Shown: positions 33,085 through 42,717, numbered from the stretch's first letter. The stretch is 64,000 bases of DNA from Stenotrophomonas maltophilia (GCF_023518235.1 NZ_CP090423.1:186001-250000), one strand, 5' to 3'. Made by a program: numbers and translations. The notes: generated by a model from the letters alone, not told the origin.

Positions 33085-33323
33085 AGCCGCTTGCCATCAT
33101 GACGTTGATGCTGTTGATGGCCGCACCGGCGCTGGCGAAGCCGCAGCCAACCGGGGCCTACCTGGAGCGCCAGCAAGATGGCGACAAGGCCGAGTTGAAG
33201 ACGCCGCAGAAGCCTCCGCAAAAGGAGAACTGCCGGGTGGTGAAGGAATGGAAGGTTGGCGAGACGGTGGTGCAGCACCGGATCTGTGACGACCCGCCGA
33301 AGAAGCCGGTTGGGAAGGTGTAG
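33081..33323 (+). CDS. Small secreted protein, 80 aa
   Basis: Unrecognised. The N-terminus is a signal peptide (MKPLAIMTLMLLMAAPALA) with a clear AxA cleavage site. The mature part is charged, with a Lys/Pro-rich middle, and two Cys: ENCRVVKEWKVGE and HRICDDPP. Its ATG overlaps the preceding stop. The stop TAG is the GTAG end of a repeat that follows. It may be a periplasmic partner of the membrane protein just upstream. Confidence 0.72.
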   Translation: MKPLAIMTLMLLMAAPALAKPQPTGAYLERQQDGDKAELKTPQKPPQKENCRVVKEWKVGETVVQHRICDDPPKKPVGKV

Positions 33324-33393
33324 CGCCGAGCCCATGCTCGGCTGTGCTTTCCCGGATCGCCAACCGGAGAGCCGAGCGTCGGCTCGGCTCTAC
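33320..33393. repeat. Pair of inverted GTAG (SMAG) repeats
   Basis: The first copy starts GTAG at 33320, core GCGCCGAGCCC; the second, inverted, ends CTAC at 33393. The TAG of the first is the stop codon of the gene at 33081-33323. It separates convergent genes. Confidence 0.88.
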
Positions 33394-33394
33394 A

Positions 33395-33997
33395 TCATGC
33401 GGCCTCGGCACGTAGCGCCGCCTGCACGGCCGGTCGCGCGTTGACCCTGCGGACGTAAGCGGGCAGCGCCGGCCACGCCGCAAGGTCGATGGCGAAGAAC
33501 CGGCACCAGCCCAGCACGGTGAACAGATAGGCATCGACCACACTGAAGCACGGTCCCATCAGGAAGTCCTGCTGTGCCAGTGTCTCCTGCAGCAAGTCGA
33601 AATGCTTGAACAGCTTCTCGCGGAAGAATGCCTTGGCGTCCTCCGGAAGTGCGGCGTTGAACAGCGGCGCCGAGCCAGCATGGATTTCGCTGGTGACGAA
33701 GTTCAGCCATTCCTGCAGTCGAACCCGCTCCCAGCTGCCGACGGGCGGGGCCAGCGCGTATTCGGGTTTCAGGTCGGCCAGGTACTGGACGATGGCCGGT
33801 CCTTCGGTCAGCACCTGACCGTCATCCAGTTCCAGCGCCGCTACATAGCCTTTGCGGTTGATGGTGCGGAAATCGCGGCCATCGGTGGTCTGTTTGGTGG
33901 TGTTGTCGACCTTGACCAGTTCGAATGGCAGGCCGAGCTCGCGCAGCACGATATGCGGCGAAAGCGAGCAGGTGTAGGGCGCGTAGTACAGCTTCAT
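33395..33997 (-). CDS. Glutathione S-transferase, GstA-type, 200 aa
   Basis: Starts MKLYYAPYTCSLSPHIVLRE, the typical beta-class N-terminus with the catalytic cysteine, C10. Then GYVAALELDDGQVLTEGPAIVQYLADL is the glutathione-binding loop. The C-terminal helices carry FSVVDAYLFTVLGW. Length fits GstA (201). It is divergent from a LysR regulator gene across a 128-base space, a classic arrangement for control. ATG 33997 has GGAG upstream. Confidence 0.92.
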   Translation of the reverse strand: MKLYYAPYTCSLSPHIVLRELGLPFELVKVDNTTKQTTDGRDFRTINRKGYVAALELDDGQVLTEGPAIVQYLADLKPEYALAPPVGSWERVRLQEWLNFVTSEIHAGSAPLFNAALPEDAKAFFREKLFKHFDLLQETLAQQDFLMGPCFSVVDAYLFTVLGWCRFFAIDLAAWPALPAYVRRVNARPAVQAALRAEAA

Positions 33998-34125
33998 GGA
34001 AGGTCTCCGGGGCAGGGCGGCGTAGCCAGGACACGGCTTGCCGATGCCAGGCAGTCTGCAGACGCCGTGCCATCCGGTAAAATTAATGTTCAACTTTCAA
34101 TGCATAAGCTGTACTACTGTCCAGC

Positions 34126-35019
34126 ATGATGAACCTTGCACATTGGCGCCTGCTGGTCGCCGTGGCAGACGCAGGCACCATTTCGGGGGCCGCGCAGCGC
34201 GTAGGCATCACCCAGTCGGGCGCTAGCCAGGCCATTGCGCAGCTGGAAGCGGCCCTGGGGTTTGCCGTGTTCAACCGTGAGCGCCGACAGGTGGGCATCA
34301 CCGCCTTGGGCGAGCAGGTGATCGATCACGCACGGACGATGCTGGCGGGACTGCAGGCCATCCGCACCCTTGCCGATGACAGCCAAGGGCTGAGTGGCGC
34401 CCGCATCCGGCTGGCCAGCTTTCCCTCGATCGTTTCAACCGTGCTACCCGCGCTGCTGCGTGATTTCCACCGCCGCCACCCGGGCATCGAAATCGCGGTT
34501 GTTGAGGGCTCGGATGAAGAGGTGGAACGCTGGCTGGAATCAGGCGCGGTCGAGGCCGGCGTGGTGATGAATCCGGCCGCTGAACGATCTGCCCTGACGC
34601 TCGGTAGCGATGTATGGGTGGCGGTGCTGCCGCAAGCGCACGCCTTGACACGTCGCGCCACCGAACGTGGGATCGGGTTGCACGAACTGGCTGCCGAGCC
34701 CTTCATCCTCGCCACTGGCGGTTGCGCGGTGAATGGTCAGCGCTTGATGGAAGAGGCCGGTTTGCAGCTGAGGGATGTGCGGATCACGGTGCGCGACTGG
34801 GCCAGTGCGTGCGTGCTGGTCCGCGAGGGCATGGGTGTTTCGCTGGTGCCGGAATCGACCCTGCCAGCGGATCGTCATGGTCTGCGGGTGCTGCCGATAA
34901 CCCCTGGCATCCGCCGTGTGTTTGGTCTGGTCTGCTCGGAGGTGGGTCGCGCTTCGCGCGCGACGCAGGTCTTCGTGCGGGGCCTGGGCGTGGCTGTGGA
35001 TCCATTGGCCCCACATTGA
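34126..35019 (+). CDS. LysR family transcriptional regulator, 297 aa
   Basis: The N-terminal helix-turn-helix has LLVAVADAGTISGAAQRVGITQSGASQAIAQLEAALG, split here as the recognition region, and the effector domain starts at about residue 90. It probably senses a small metabolite and controls the divergent gstA-type gene, with autoregulation. The intergenic region has TTCAACTTTCAATGCA, loosely a T-N11-A LysR box. No strong ribosome-binding site lies in front of the ATG pair at 34126. Confidence 0.9.
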   Translation: MMNLAHWRLLVAVADAGTISGAAQRVGITQSGASQAIAQLEAALGFAVFNRERRQVGITALGEQVIDHARTMLAGLQAIRTLADDSQGLSGARIRLASFPSIVSTVLPALLRDFHRRHPGIEIAVVEGSDEEVERWLESGAVEAGVVMNPAAERSALTLGSDVWVAVLPQAHALTRRATERGIGLHELAAEPFILATGGCAVNGQRLMEEAGLQLRDVRITVRDWASACVLVREGMGVSLVPESTLPADRHGLRVLPITPGIRRVFGLVCSEVGRASRATQVFVRGLGVAVDPLAPH

Positions 35020-35066
35020 TACACGTCGCTTTCGCAATCTAGACTGCCGCTTCCCAATCAACATGG

Positions 35067-35957
35067 ATGTTGGACATGGATATTGCACCACCCTGGTTCG
35101 CCGACCTGTGTGCGCAGCACGGACTGGCTGCCCAGGCCGACGCCTTGTCCAGCCTGCTGCGGCCCTGCCTGGCGTTCGCGCCCGCTGCAACGGACCCACC
35201 GATGCTGGGGGCGTCACGCAAAGGTGGCGGTCCCGATGTTCCGGAAGGGTTTGCGTGGCCCGTTCATCGAGGGCGTGCGCTGGACTTCCTGCTACAGATC
35301 AACCTGGCGGATCTGGCCGATGCGCCATCGGGGCTGGATCTGCCGTCAACGGGGGTGTTGTCGTTCTTCTACGACATGGACGAACAGCCATGGGGGTACG
35401 AACCGGAACATCGCACGGGACACCGCGTCTTCCTGTTCAACGCCGACGAGCTTGTGCGACGCCTGCCCGCGGCCGATGAAGCGTTCGCACTTGTCCCTTC
35501 CGCGTTGGTGTTCCACCCCGGGCTCCGCCTGCCTCAGCTGGAATCGGCCGAGGGCGCACGCGTCGGCGGATGGATGACGGAACAAGGCCTGGGCTGGGAC
35601 GAACGCTGCGAAGACGCGTACTTCGAGCTGGTCGATGCCGTCGCAGCCCATCATGCTGGCCGCGCCAAGCCACTGCACGCGGTGGGAGGCCATGCGCATA
35701 GCATCCAGGGCGACATGCAGCTGGAAGCGCAGCTGGTCACTCACGGCCTGTCGTGCGGTGACGGCACTGCCTACAGCGATCCGCGCAGGCCTGCATGGGA
35801 ACAGGACCGGGGCCAGTGGCAGCTGCTGTTGCAGCTGGACTCGGCCGACAACGACGCGATGTGGGGCGACTCGGGAATGCTGTATTTCTGGATTCGCCGG
35901 CAGGACCTGGCCGCGCGCGATCTGTCGCAGACCTGGATGGCGCTGCAGTGTTGTTGA
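35067..35957 (+). CDS. DUF1963 (YwqG-like) protein, 296 aa
   Basis: DUF1963 proteins share a core like SRKGGGPDVPEGFAWPVHRGRALDFLLQINLADL, found here near residue 50. GVLSFFYDMDEQPWGYEPE and HSIQGDMQLEAQLVTHG follow, as in YwqG. Function unknown. No signal peptide. The start is ATG 35067, or 35076; neither has a good ribosome-binding site. It follows the LysR gene at 47 bases and ends at a terminator shared with lpdA. Confidence 0.85.
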   Translation: MLDMDIAPPWFADLCAQHGLAAQADALSSLLRPCLAFAPAATDPPMLGASRKGGGPDVPEGFAWPVHRGRALDFLLQINLADLADAPSGLDLPSTGVLSFFYDMDEQPWGYEPEHRTGHRVFLFNADELVRRLPAADEAFALVPSALVFHPGLRLPQLESAEGARVGGWMTEQGLGWDERCEDAYFELVDAVAAHHAGRAKPLHAVGGHAHSIQGDMQLEAQLVTHGLSCGDGTAYSDPRRPAWEQDRGQWQLLLQLDSADNDAMWGDSGMLYFWIRRQDLAARDLSQTWMALQCC

Positions 35958-35977
35958 GTTGATCGGGCCGCGCGCAC

Positions 35978-36005
35978 AAAAAACCCCGCCGAGGCGGGGT
36001 TTTTC
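35978..36005. terminator. Bidirectional Rho-independent terminator between the DUF1963 gene and lpdA
   Basis: Stem AACCCCGCC/GGCGGGGTT with a short loop. A-run on the left and T-run on the right make it work in both directions for these convergent genes. Confidence 0.92.
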
Positions 36006-36057
36006 GTTTGCAGTTCAGTGCCGACCAACGGTCGGCACCCACCCCGAAGACGAACGA

Positions 36058-37494
36058 TCAGTTCGCCTTGTGGATGGCGCGCTTGCTGACCGCCATTGCT
36101 GCGTCGTGGATCACTTCCGACAGCGACGGGTGGGCGTGGCAGATGCGGGCCAGGTCATCGGCCGAACCGCTGAACTCCATGGTCAGCACGCCTTCGTGCA
36201 CCAGCTCGGAGACGTTGGCGCCAACCAGGTGCATGCCGAGGATGCGATCGGTTTCGGCATGGGCCAGGATCTTCACGAAGCCAGCCGGCTCGATCATCGC
36301 CACGGCACGGCCGTTGGCGGCGAACGGGAAGCTGCCGGCCTTGTACGGAATGCCTTCGGCCTTCAGCTGGGCTTCGGTCTTGCCGACCCAGGCCAGTTCC
36401 GGCTCGGTGTAGATGACCCACGGAATGGTGTCGAAGTTGACGTGGCCCGGCAGGCCGGCGATCAGCTCAGCCACCGCGATGCCTTCCTCGAAGCCCTTGT
36501 GCGCCAGCATCGGGCCGCGCACGCAGTCGCCGACCGCCCACACGCCGTTGACGCCGGTGTGGCAGTGCGCGTCGACTTCGATCTGGCCACGCTCGTTGAT
36601 CTTCACGCCGGTGCCTTCAGCCAGCAGGCCCTTGGTGGCGGCGCGACGGCCGACGGCCACCAGCAGCTTGTCCACGGTCAGGGTCTTTTCGCCTTCGCTG
36701 TCGGTGTAGGTGACAACGACTTCCTTCTTCTTGCCCTTGCCGGTGATCTCGGTCTTGGAGACCTTGGCACCGAGGCGGATGTCCAGGCCCTGCTTCTTGA
36801 ATTCCTTGGCAGCGGTCTTGGCCACTTCGGCGTCGGCCACGGCCAGGAACTCCGGCAGTGCTTCCAGGATGGTGACTTCAGCGCCCAGGCGCTTCCACAC
36901 GCTGCCCAGTTCCAGGCCGATCACGCCGGCGCCGATCACCGCCAGGCGGTTCGGCACTTCGGTGAAGTCCAGGCCGCCGACGTTGTCGACGATGGTCTCG
37001 CCGTCGAACTTGGCGAACGGCAGTTCGATCGAATCCGAACCTGCGGCGATGATCACGTTGGTGCCCTTCAGCTCGACGATCGAGCCGTCATGCTGGGTGA
37101 CCTTGACCACGTTGCCCGGCTGCAGTTCGCCGAAGCCGTAGTAGGCGGCGACCTTGTTGGCCTTGAACAGCATGCCGATGCCGCCGGTGAACTGCTTGAC
37201 GATCTTGTCCTTGCGGCCAACCATCGCTTCGACGTCGATCTTGGCATCCTTGAAGCTGATGCCGTGGTCGCCAAAGATGTGGCCCATGTTCCAGAACTGG
37301 CGCGAGGAATCCAGCAGCGCCTTGGACGGGATGCAGCCCACGCGCAGGCAGGTGCCGCCGAGGGCCGGCTTGCCGTCCTTGCCCAGCGCTGCGTCGATGC
37401 AGGCGGTCTTCAGGCCCAGCTGGGCCGCGCGGATGGCAGCGTGGTAACCGGCCGGGCCGGCACCGATGACGACGACGTCGAATTGTTCAGCCAT
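36058..37494 (-). CDS. lpdA: Dihydrolipoyl dehydrogenase (E3), 478 aa
   Basis: FAD enzyme that re-oxidises dihydrolipoamide of 2-oxoacid dehydrogenases. The FAD loop GAGPAGYHAA is near residue 11 and the redox disulfide GGTCLRVGC lies at C49 and C54. The NAD-binding region and the C-terminal HAHPSLSEV, with the His-Glu pair, complete the family. It is the third gene of sucA-sucB-lpdA on the minus strand, so it serves the 2-oxoglutarate complex and perhaps the E1 fusion at 22107. Confidence 0.96.
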   Translation of the reverse strand: MAEQFDVVVIGAGPAGYHAAIRAAQLGLKTACIDAALGKDGKPALGGTCLRVGCIPSKALLDSSRQFWNMGHIFGDHGISFKDAKIDVEAMVGRKDKIVKQFTGGIGMLFKANKVAAYYGFGELQPGNVVKVTQHDGSIVELKGTNVIIAAGSDSIELPFAKFDGETIVDNVGGLDFTEVPNRLAVIGAGVIGLELGSVWKRLGAEVTILEALPEFLAVADAEVAKTAAKEFKKQGLDIRLGAKVSKTEITGKGKKKEVVVTYTDSEGEKTLTVDKLLVAVGRRAATKGLLAEGTGVKINERGQIEVDAHCHTGVNGVWAVGDCVRGPMLAHKGFEEGIAVAELIAGLPGHVNFDTIPWVIYTEPELAWVGKTEAQLKAEGIPYKAGSFPFAANGRAVAMIEPAGFVKILAHAETDRILGMHLVGANVSELVHEGVLTMEFSGSADDLARICHAHPSLSEVIHDAAMAVSKRAIHKAN

Positions 37495-37522
37495 TGAATT
37501 ATTCCTTGATGCATTACCAGAA

Positions 37523-37546
37523 CCCCTCCGCGCAGGCGCGGAGGGG
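37523..37546 (-). other. Hairpin between sucB and lpdA
   Basis: A perfect 10-bp stem CCCCTCCGCG/CGCGGAGGGG with loop CAGG in the 63-base gap. There is no T-run, so this is not a standard terminator. It may set the ratio of sucAB to lpdA mRNA by protection or attenuation. Confidence 0.6.
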
Positions 37547-37557
37547 CGGGAGGTGTC

Positions 37558-38763
37558 TTACAGGCCGAACAGCATGCGGCCCGGGTTTTCCAGCTGGTTC
37601 TTGATGTCCACCAGGAACTGCACCGAGTCCTTGCCGTCGATGATGCGGTGGTCGTAGGACAGCGCCAGGTACATCATCGGCGCGATCACGACCTGGCCGT
37701 TCTGGGCGATCGGACGCTCCTTGATGGCGTGCATGCCCAGGATGGCGCTCTGCGGCGGGTTGATGATCGGGGTCGACAGCAGCGAACCGAAGGTGCCGCC
37801 GTTGGTCACGGTGAAGGTGCCACCCTGCAGTTCGTCCAGGCCCAGCTTGCCGTCACGCGCCTTCTTGGCGTAGTCGGCGATGGTCTTTTCGATGTCGGCG
37901 AACGACATGCGCTCGACGTTGCGCAGCACCGGCGTGACCAGGCCCTTCTCGGTCGACACGGCGATCGAGATGTCCGAGTAGCCGTGGTAGATGATGTCGT
38001 CGCCGTCGATCGAGGCGTTGACCAGCGGGAAGCGCTGCAGTGCGTTGGCCGCGGCCTTCACGAAGAAGCTCATGAAGCCCAGCTTGATGCCGTGGGCCTT
38101 GACGAACTCGTCCTGCAGTTCCTTGCGCGCCGCCGAGACCTTGGACAGGTCGACTTCGTTGAAGGTGGTCAGCATGGCGGTGGAGTTCTTCGACTCCATC
38201 AGGCGTTCGGCGATGCGCTTGCGGATGCGGGTCATCGGCACGCGTTCTTCCGGACGTGCGCCACCGGCCTTGCCGGCGCCGCCGTTGCGGGCGAAGTTGA
38301 CGATGTCTTCCTTGGTCACCGCGCCGCGACGGCCGGTGCCGTCAACGTCGGCCGGGTTCACGCCTTCGGTGATGGCGGTGAAGCGGGCGCCCGGCGGCAG
38401 CGCATCGGCAGCCGACTTGGCGGCCGGGGCCGGAGCGGCAGCGGCGGCCGGAGCAGCAGCAGCGGCCGGGGCAGCGGCTGCAGCCGGAGCGGCTTCAGCG
38501 GCCGGAGCCGGGGCAGCGGCCACGGCGCCTTCCTCGATGATCGCCACGACCTGGCTGGAGGTCACGGTCGAGCCTTCGGCGAACTTGATTTCCTTGATCA
38601 CGCCGTCGACCGGCGACGGCACTTCCAGGACGACCTTGTCGGTTTCCAGGTCAAGCAGGTTTTCGTCGCGCTTGACGGCGTCGCCCACCTTCTTGTGCCA
38701 GGTGGCGATGGTGCCGTCGGCGACGGATTCGGGCAGTACCGGGGCTTTGACTTCGGTGGCCAT
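37558..38763 (-). CDS. sucB: Dihydrolipoyllysine-residue succinyltransferase (E2 of 2-oxoglutarate dehydrogenase), 401 aa
   Basis: The lipoyl domain is at residues 2-80, with the lipoylated lysine K43 in [13 protein letters not shown] long Ala/Pro-rich linker follows (about 85-125), then the E3-binding domain and the catalytic domain with [14 protein letters not shown], the HxxxDG active site. It forms the 24-mer core of the complex. The linker is very GC-rich and repetitive ([12 protein letters not shown]). It starts 39 bases past sucA. Confidence 0.96.
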   Translation of the reverse strand: MATEVKAPVLPESVADGTIATWHKKVGDAVKRDENLLDLETDKVVLEVPSPVDGVIKEIKFAEGSTVTSSQVVAIIEEGAVAAAPAPAAEAAPAAAAAPAAAAAPAAAAAPAPAAKSAADALPPGARFTAITEGVNPADVDGTGRRGAVTKEDIVNFARNGGAGKAGGARPEERVPMTRIRKRIAERLMESKNSTAMLTTFNEVDLSKVSAARKELQDEFVKAHGIKLGFMSFFVKAAANALQRFPLVNASIDGDDIIYHGYSDISIAVSTEKGLVTPVLRNVERMSFADIEKTIADYAKKARDGKLGLDELQGGTFTVTNGGTFGSLLSTPIINPPQSAILGMHAIKERPIAQNGQVVIAPMMYLALSYDHRIIDGKDSVQFLVDIKNQLENPGRMLFGL

Positions 38764-38802
38764 GCGGGAGCTTCCTGGTTTGTCTTCTAAATAGGGGGAG
38801 GA

Positions 38803-41634
38803 TTATTCAGCGAACGTGTCGTTGAACGGGTTGACCAGTGCATCGGCGACCAGCTGCTGCTGTTCGCGGACGTGGTCAGCCATGTGACCGGCAGCCGGCG
38901 AAGCCGAGCGTGCGCGACCGGCGTAGTGCAGGTTCTGGCCATCGGCCAGGCAGAACTGCAGGTGGTGGCGGATCTGGTACCACGCACCCTGGTTCTGCGG
39001 TTCTTCCTGCGTCCACACCACGTCGGTGGCCTTGCCGTACTTCTTCAGTTCGGCAGCCAGCAGCGCACGCGGGAACGGATACAGCTGCTCCACGCGGATG
39101 ATCGCCACGTCGTCCTGGCCACGCTTGGTCTGGTCTTCCAGCAGGTCGTAGTAGACCTTGCCCGAGCACAGCACCACGCGCTTGACCTTCTTGGCGTCGG
39201 CGTTGGCGTCGCCGATCAGGTGCTGGAATTCGCCGTTGGCCAGCTCGTCCAGGCTCGACACGGCCAGCTTGTGGCGCAGCAGCGACTTGGGCGACATCAC
39301 CACCAGCGGCTTGCGCGTGGTCAGATGCTGCTGGCGGCGCAGCATGTGGAAGGCCTGTGCCGGGGTGGACGGCACCACCACCAGCATGTTTTCCAGTGCG
39401 CACAGCTGCAGGAAGCGCTCCAGGCGGGCCGAGCTGTGTTCCGGGCCTTGCCCTTCATAGCCATGCGGCAGCAGCAGGGTCAGGCCGGAAATGCGGCCCC
39501 ACTTGGCTTCACCGGCGGCGATGAACTGGTCGATGACCACCTGGGCGCCGTTGGCGAAGTCGCCGAACTGGCCTTCCCAGATGCACAGCGTGTTCGGATC
39601 GGTGGTGGAGAAGCCGTATTCGTAGGCCATCACCGCTTCTTCGCTCAGCAGCGAATCGATGACGGTGGCCTTCTCCGGCGAATCCACCAGCTGCCGCAGC
39701 GGCATGTAGTAGTTGTCGGTCTTCTGGTCGTGCAGGATCGCGTGGCGGTGGGTGAACGTACCGCGGCCGACGTCCTGGCCGACCAGGCGCAGTGCATTGC
39801 CTTCGTCGAGCAGGGTGGCGTAGGCCAGGTTCTCGGCAAAGCCCCAGTCGCCCGGGATCTCACCGGCGGCCATCTTGCGGCGGTCTTCGTAGACCTTGGC
39901 CACGCGCGAGTGCAGCTGCACTTCGTCCGGAATGGTGTTGATCAGCTTGGCCAGCTCGACCAGCTTGTTCTTCTCGACCTTGGTCGAGATCGGATCGGAC
40001 AGCTTGCCTTCCAGCAGCTTGGGCCAATCGACGAACAGCGGACTGCTCGGCGGGGTCTTCTCGACCTTGGCCAGCTCGGTGGTCACTTCACCGGCGTCCA
40101 GCTTCTCGCGGTAGGCATCGACCATCGCCTTGCCGGCGCCGGCGGCGATCACGCCCGCCTTTTCCAGCTGCTCGGCGTACATCTCGCGGGTGGTCGGGTG
40201 CTTGCGGATCACCTGGTACATCAGCGGCTGGGTGATCGCCGGTTCGTCGGCCTCGTTGTGGCCCCAACGGCGGTAGCACATCAGGTCGATGACCACGTCC
40301 TTGGCGAACGTCTGGCGGAACTCGAAGGCCAGCTGCGCGGCGAACACCACCGCTTCCGGGTCATCGCCGTTCACGTGCAGCACCGGCGCGGCGATCATCT
40401 TGGCCACGTCGGTGGCATAGCGCGTGGAGCGCGTATCCAGCGGGTTGGAGGTGGTGAAGCCGACCTGGTTGTTGACCACGATGTGCACGGTGCCGCCGAC
40501 GGCGAAGCCGCGGGCCTGCGACATCTGGAACAGCTCCATGACCACGCCCTGGCCGGAGAAGGCCGCGTCGCCGTGGATCAGGATCGGCATGACCTGCTTG
40601 CGGGCGGTGTCCTTGCGGCGCTCCTGGCGCGAACGCACGGAACCGGCCACGACCGGGTCAGCGATTTCAAGGTGCGACGGGTTGAACGCCAGCGCCAGGT
40701 GCACTGGGCCGCCTTCGGTGGCAACGTCGGCGGAGAAGCCCATGTGGTACTTCACGTCGCCGGCCGACGCGTGCTCGTCGTGCTCGAACTTGCCTTCGAA
40801 TTCGTCGAACAGCTTGCGCGGGTTCTTGCCCAGGGTATTGACCAGCACGTTCAGACGGCCGCGGTGGGCCATGCCGACCACCACATCCTTGACGCCATCC
40901 TTGCCGGCGCTGCGGATGATGGTGTCCATCATCGGGATCAGCGAGTCGCCGCCTTCCAGCGAGAAGCGCTTCTGGCCGACGTACTTGGTGTGCAGGTAGC
41001 GTTCCAGGCCTTCGGCTGCGGTCAGGCGCTCCAGGGTGCGGCGCTGGGTGTCAGCGTCCAGCTGGTAGTTGCCACCGGCCAGTTCCAGCTTCTTGTAGAT
41101 CCACTGGCGCTGCTCGACCTCGGAGATGTGCATGAACTCCGCACCGATCGAGCCGGTGTAGGTCGCCTTCAGGCGCGCCAGCAGGTCGCGCAGCTTCATG
41201 CGCGGCTGGCCACCGACGCCGCCGGTGCTGAACTCGCTGTTGAGGTCGCCATCGGACAGGCTGTGGAACGGCAGGCCCAGGTCCGGGGTGTTGACCGGCT
41301 TGGTCAGGCCCAGCGGGTCCAGGCGCGCATCGAGGTGGCCGCGCGAACGGTAGGCGGTGATCAGACGACCGACATTGCGCTCACGCTCGTCGCCCGCACC
41401 GGTGCCGGTGCCGGCTTTCAGCGCATCCTTGGCCGCTTCCGCGATGTGGGAGATGACGGCCGAGTGCGGGATGTCACCTGCTTCACGGCCCTTGAAGCCG
41501 TCGAAGTAGGTCTTCCATTTGGGATCGACACTATCCGGGGAGACCAGGTACTGCTCGTACAGGTCCTCGACATAGGAGGCGTTGCCGCCGGCGAGTTGCG
41601 AAGATTGCGCAAACTGCTTCAGTAGATTGTCCAC
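38803..41634 (-). CDS. sucA: 2-oxoglutarate dehydrogenase E1, 943 aa
   Basis: Thiamine diphosphate-dependent decarboxylation of 2-oxoglutarate in the TCA cycle. The start MDNLLKQFAQSSQLAGGNASYVEDLYEQYL matches the E1 N-terminal region in two parts. Then GMAHRGRLNVL, GDAAFSGQGVV and NNQVGFTTSN form the thiamine site, and PHGYEGQGPEHSSARLERF comes later. Length about 943 is standard. First gene of the sucA-sucB-lpdA operon; its promoter must lie in the 186-base gap to the acetyltransferase gene, where TACAAT at 41733-41728 is a possible -10. Confidence 0.96.
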   Translation of the reverse strand: MDNLLKQFAQSSQLAGGNASYVEDLYEQYLVSPDSVDPKWKTYFDGFKGREAGDIPHSAVISHIAEAAKDALKAGTGTGAGDERERNVGRLITAYRSRGHLDARLDPLGLTKPVNTPDLGLPFHSLSDGDLNSEFSTGGVGGQPRMKLRDLLARLKATYTGSIGAEFMHISEVEQRQWIYKKLELAGGNYQLDADTQRRTLERLTAAEGLERYLHTKYVGQKRFSLEGGDSLIPMMDTIIRSAGKDGVKDVVVGMAHRGRLNVLVNTLGKNPRKLFDEFEGKFEHDEHASAGDVKYHMGFSADVATEGGPVHLALAFNPSHLEIADPVVAGSVRSRQERRKDTARKQVMPILIHGDAAFSGQGVVMELFQMSQARGFAVGGTVHIVVNNQVGFTTSNPLDTRSTRYATDVAKMIAAPVLHVNGDDPEAVVFAAQLAFEFRQTFAKDVVIDLMCYRRWGHNEADEPAITQPLMYQVIRKHPTTREMYAEQLEKAGVIAAGAGKAMVDAYREKLDAGEVTTELAKVEKTPPSSPLFVDWPKLLEGKLSDPISTKVEKNKLVELAKLINTIPDEVQLHSRVAKVYEDRRKMAAGEIPGDWGFAENLAYATLLDEGNALRLVGQDVGRGTFTHRHAILHDQKTDNYYMPLRQLVDSPEKATVIDSLLSEEAVMAYEYGFSTTDPNTLCIWEGQFGDFANGAQVVIDQFIAAGEAKWGRISGLTLLLPHGYEGQGPEHSSARLERFLQLCALENMLVVVPSTPAQAFHMLRRQQHLTTRKPLVVMSPKSLLRHKLAVSSLDELANGEFQHLIGDANADAKKVKRVVLCSGKVYYDLLEDQTKRGQDDVAIIRVEQLYPFPRALLAAELKKYGKATDVVWTQEEPQNQGAWYQIRHHLQFCLADGQNLHYAGRARSASPAAGHMADHVREQQQLVADALVNPFNDTFAE

Positions 41635-41820
41635 GATGGAGGGTGCTGATTCGCTTTGTGGGGTATGGCTTCAGAAGGACCCGGCAGGAACATGAATAGC
41701 CCTGCACGGGCGCGTTCAAACAGCCAAATTGTACCCCCATCCGGACACGAAGGGGCAGCAGCGGCGGCATCCCGCGTCCCCCGATGCCGCTTCCAGACAG
41801 GTTGGGGCGGCGCTGTCGGC

Positions 41821-42717
41821 TCAGATGCCGAGCGCGCGAAGTTCGCTGCATTCGCGCGAACGGTCCCAGACACGCTGCAATTGCTGCTCGAACGGCTGCG
41901 AACGTGCCGGCAGCGCGATACCGGCCTCGCCGTCGAGGCGATGCCCGATCAGACGAAAGTAGAAGTCGCCCGCATCGTTGAGCAGGCAGGCCGAGACCAG
42001 TGCACGGTCGATCGGGTCGGTCACTTCGCGGAACTGGATCACGCTGGGCAGGCGCTGGGCCAGCGCCAGCAGCGGTGCCCCTGCGGCGGCGATGGCGGCA
42101 GCGTCGTGCACGATCACCCGCAGCTGCTTGTCGTGGCGGGCGGTGGCGAAGCGGCGCAGGGCGGCCTGTACCGGTGGCGCGTCCAGCAGGCCCGGGTCCA
42201 GCTGGCGGCTGTGCAGCCACAGCTGGCGGCGGGCACGGTGGAGGATGGCGGTGGTGATGGCCAGCGCCTCTGCGCGGCTGTCGATGGCGCTGGCCACGCC
42301 CAGCCGGCGGCGCATCTGCTGGTGGCCGATGCCGGCTTCCTCGAACACCTCACCTTCGGGCAGGAAGCCCTGGCGGGCGTAGAAGTCGCGGGCCGGCAGC
42401 TGGGCGTGCAGATGCAGTTCGGCCAGGCCGAGCCGGCGCCCGGCTTCGACCAGCGCGTCCAGCAGGGCTTCACCGACGCCCTGGCTGCGGTGGCTGGCCA
42501 GCACCGCCATGCGGCCGATCCGGCCATCCGGGGCCAGGCGGCCGGTGCCGACCGGCTGGCCGTCGGCGTCCAGGGCCAGCACATGGGCACTGACCGGGTC
42601 CAGCGCGTCGCGCTCCAGTTCGGCGGCGATGCCCTGTTCCTGCACGAACACCCGCTGCCGCACGTCGTGGATGGCGACGTGGGCGTCGGCGTGGCTGACC
42701 TGCTGGACCCGGATCAT
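41821..42717 (-). CDS. GNAT acetyltransferase with extra C-terminal domain, 298 aa
   Basis: An N-terminal GNAT of ElaA type (1-140): HDVRQRVFVQEQGI, GTGRLAPDGRIGRMAVLASHRSQGVGEALLDALVE. The C-terminal 150 residues (from about 150, LHRARRQLWLHSRQLDPGLL to the end) are a separate domain of unknown function. It may be related to phospholipase D-like or nucleic-acid enzymes (DUF7931, from memory). It is 8 bases from the upstream cupin gene, so they form an operon. ElaA proteins are about 150 residues, so this is a fusion. Confidence 0.85.
   Translation of the reverse strand: MIRVQQVSHADAHVAIHDVRQRVFVQEQGIAAELERDALDPVSAHVLALDADGQPVGTGRLAPDGRIGRMAVLASHRSQGVGEALLDALVEAGRRLGLAELHLHAQLPARDFYARQGFLPEGEVFEEAGIGHQQMRRRLGVASAIDSRAEALAITTAILHRARRQLWLHSRQLDPGLLDAPPVQAALRRFATARHDKQLRVIVHDAAAIAAAGAPLLALAQRLPSVIQFREVTDPIDRALVSACLLNDAGDFYFRLIGHRLDGEAGIALPARSQPFEQQLQRVWDRSRECSELRALGI

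Noticed and set aside
38400..38540. Possible tandem DNA repeat
   Set aside because: It is the Ala/Pro-rich linker of the sucB product, normal for E2 proteins.
38872..41625. Long plus-strand frame opposite sucA
   Set aside because: sucA has all E1 motifs in full length, and the plus-strand frame has no recognisable features.
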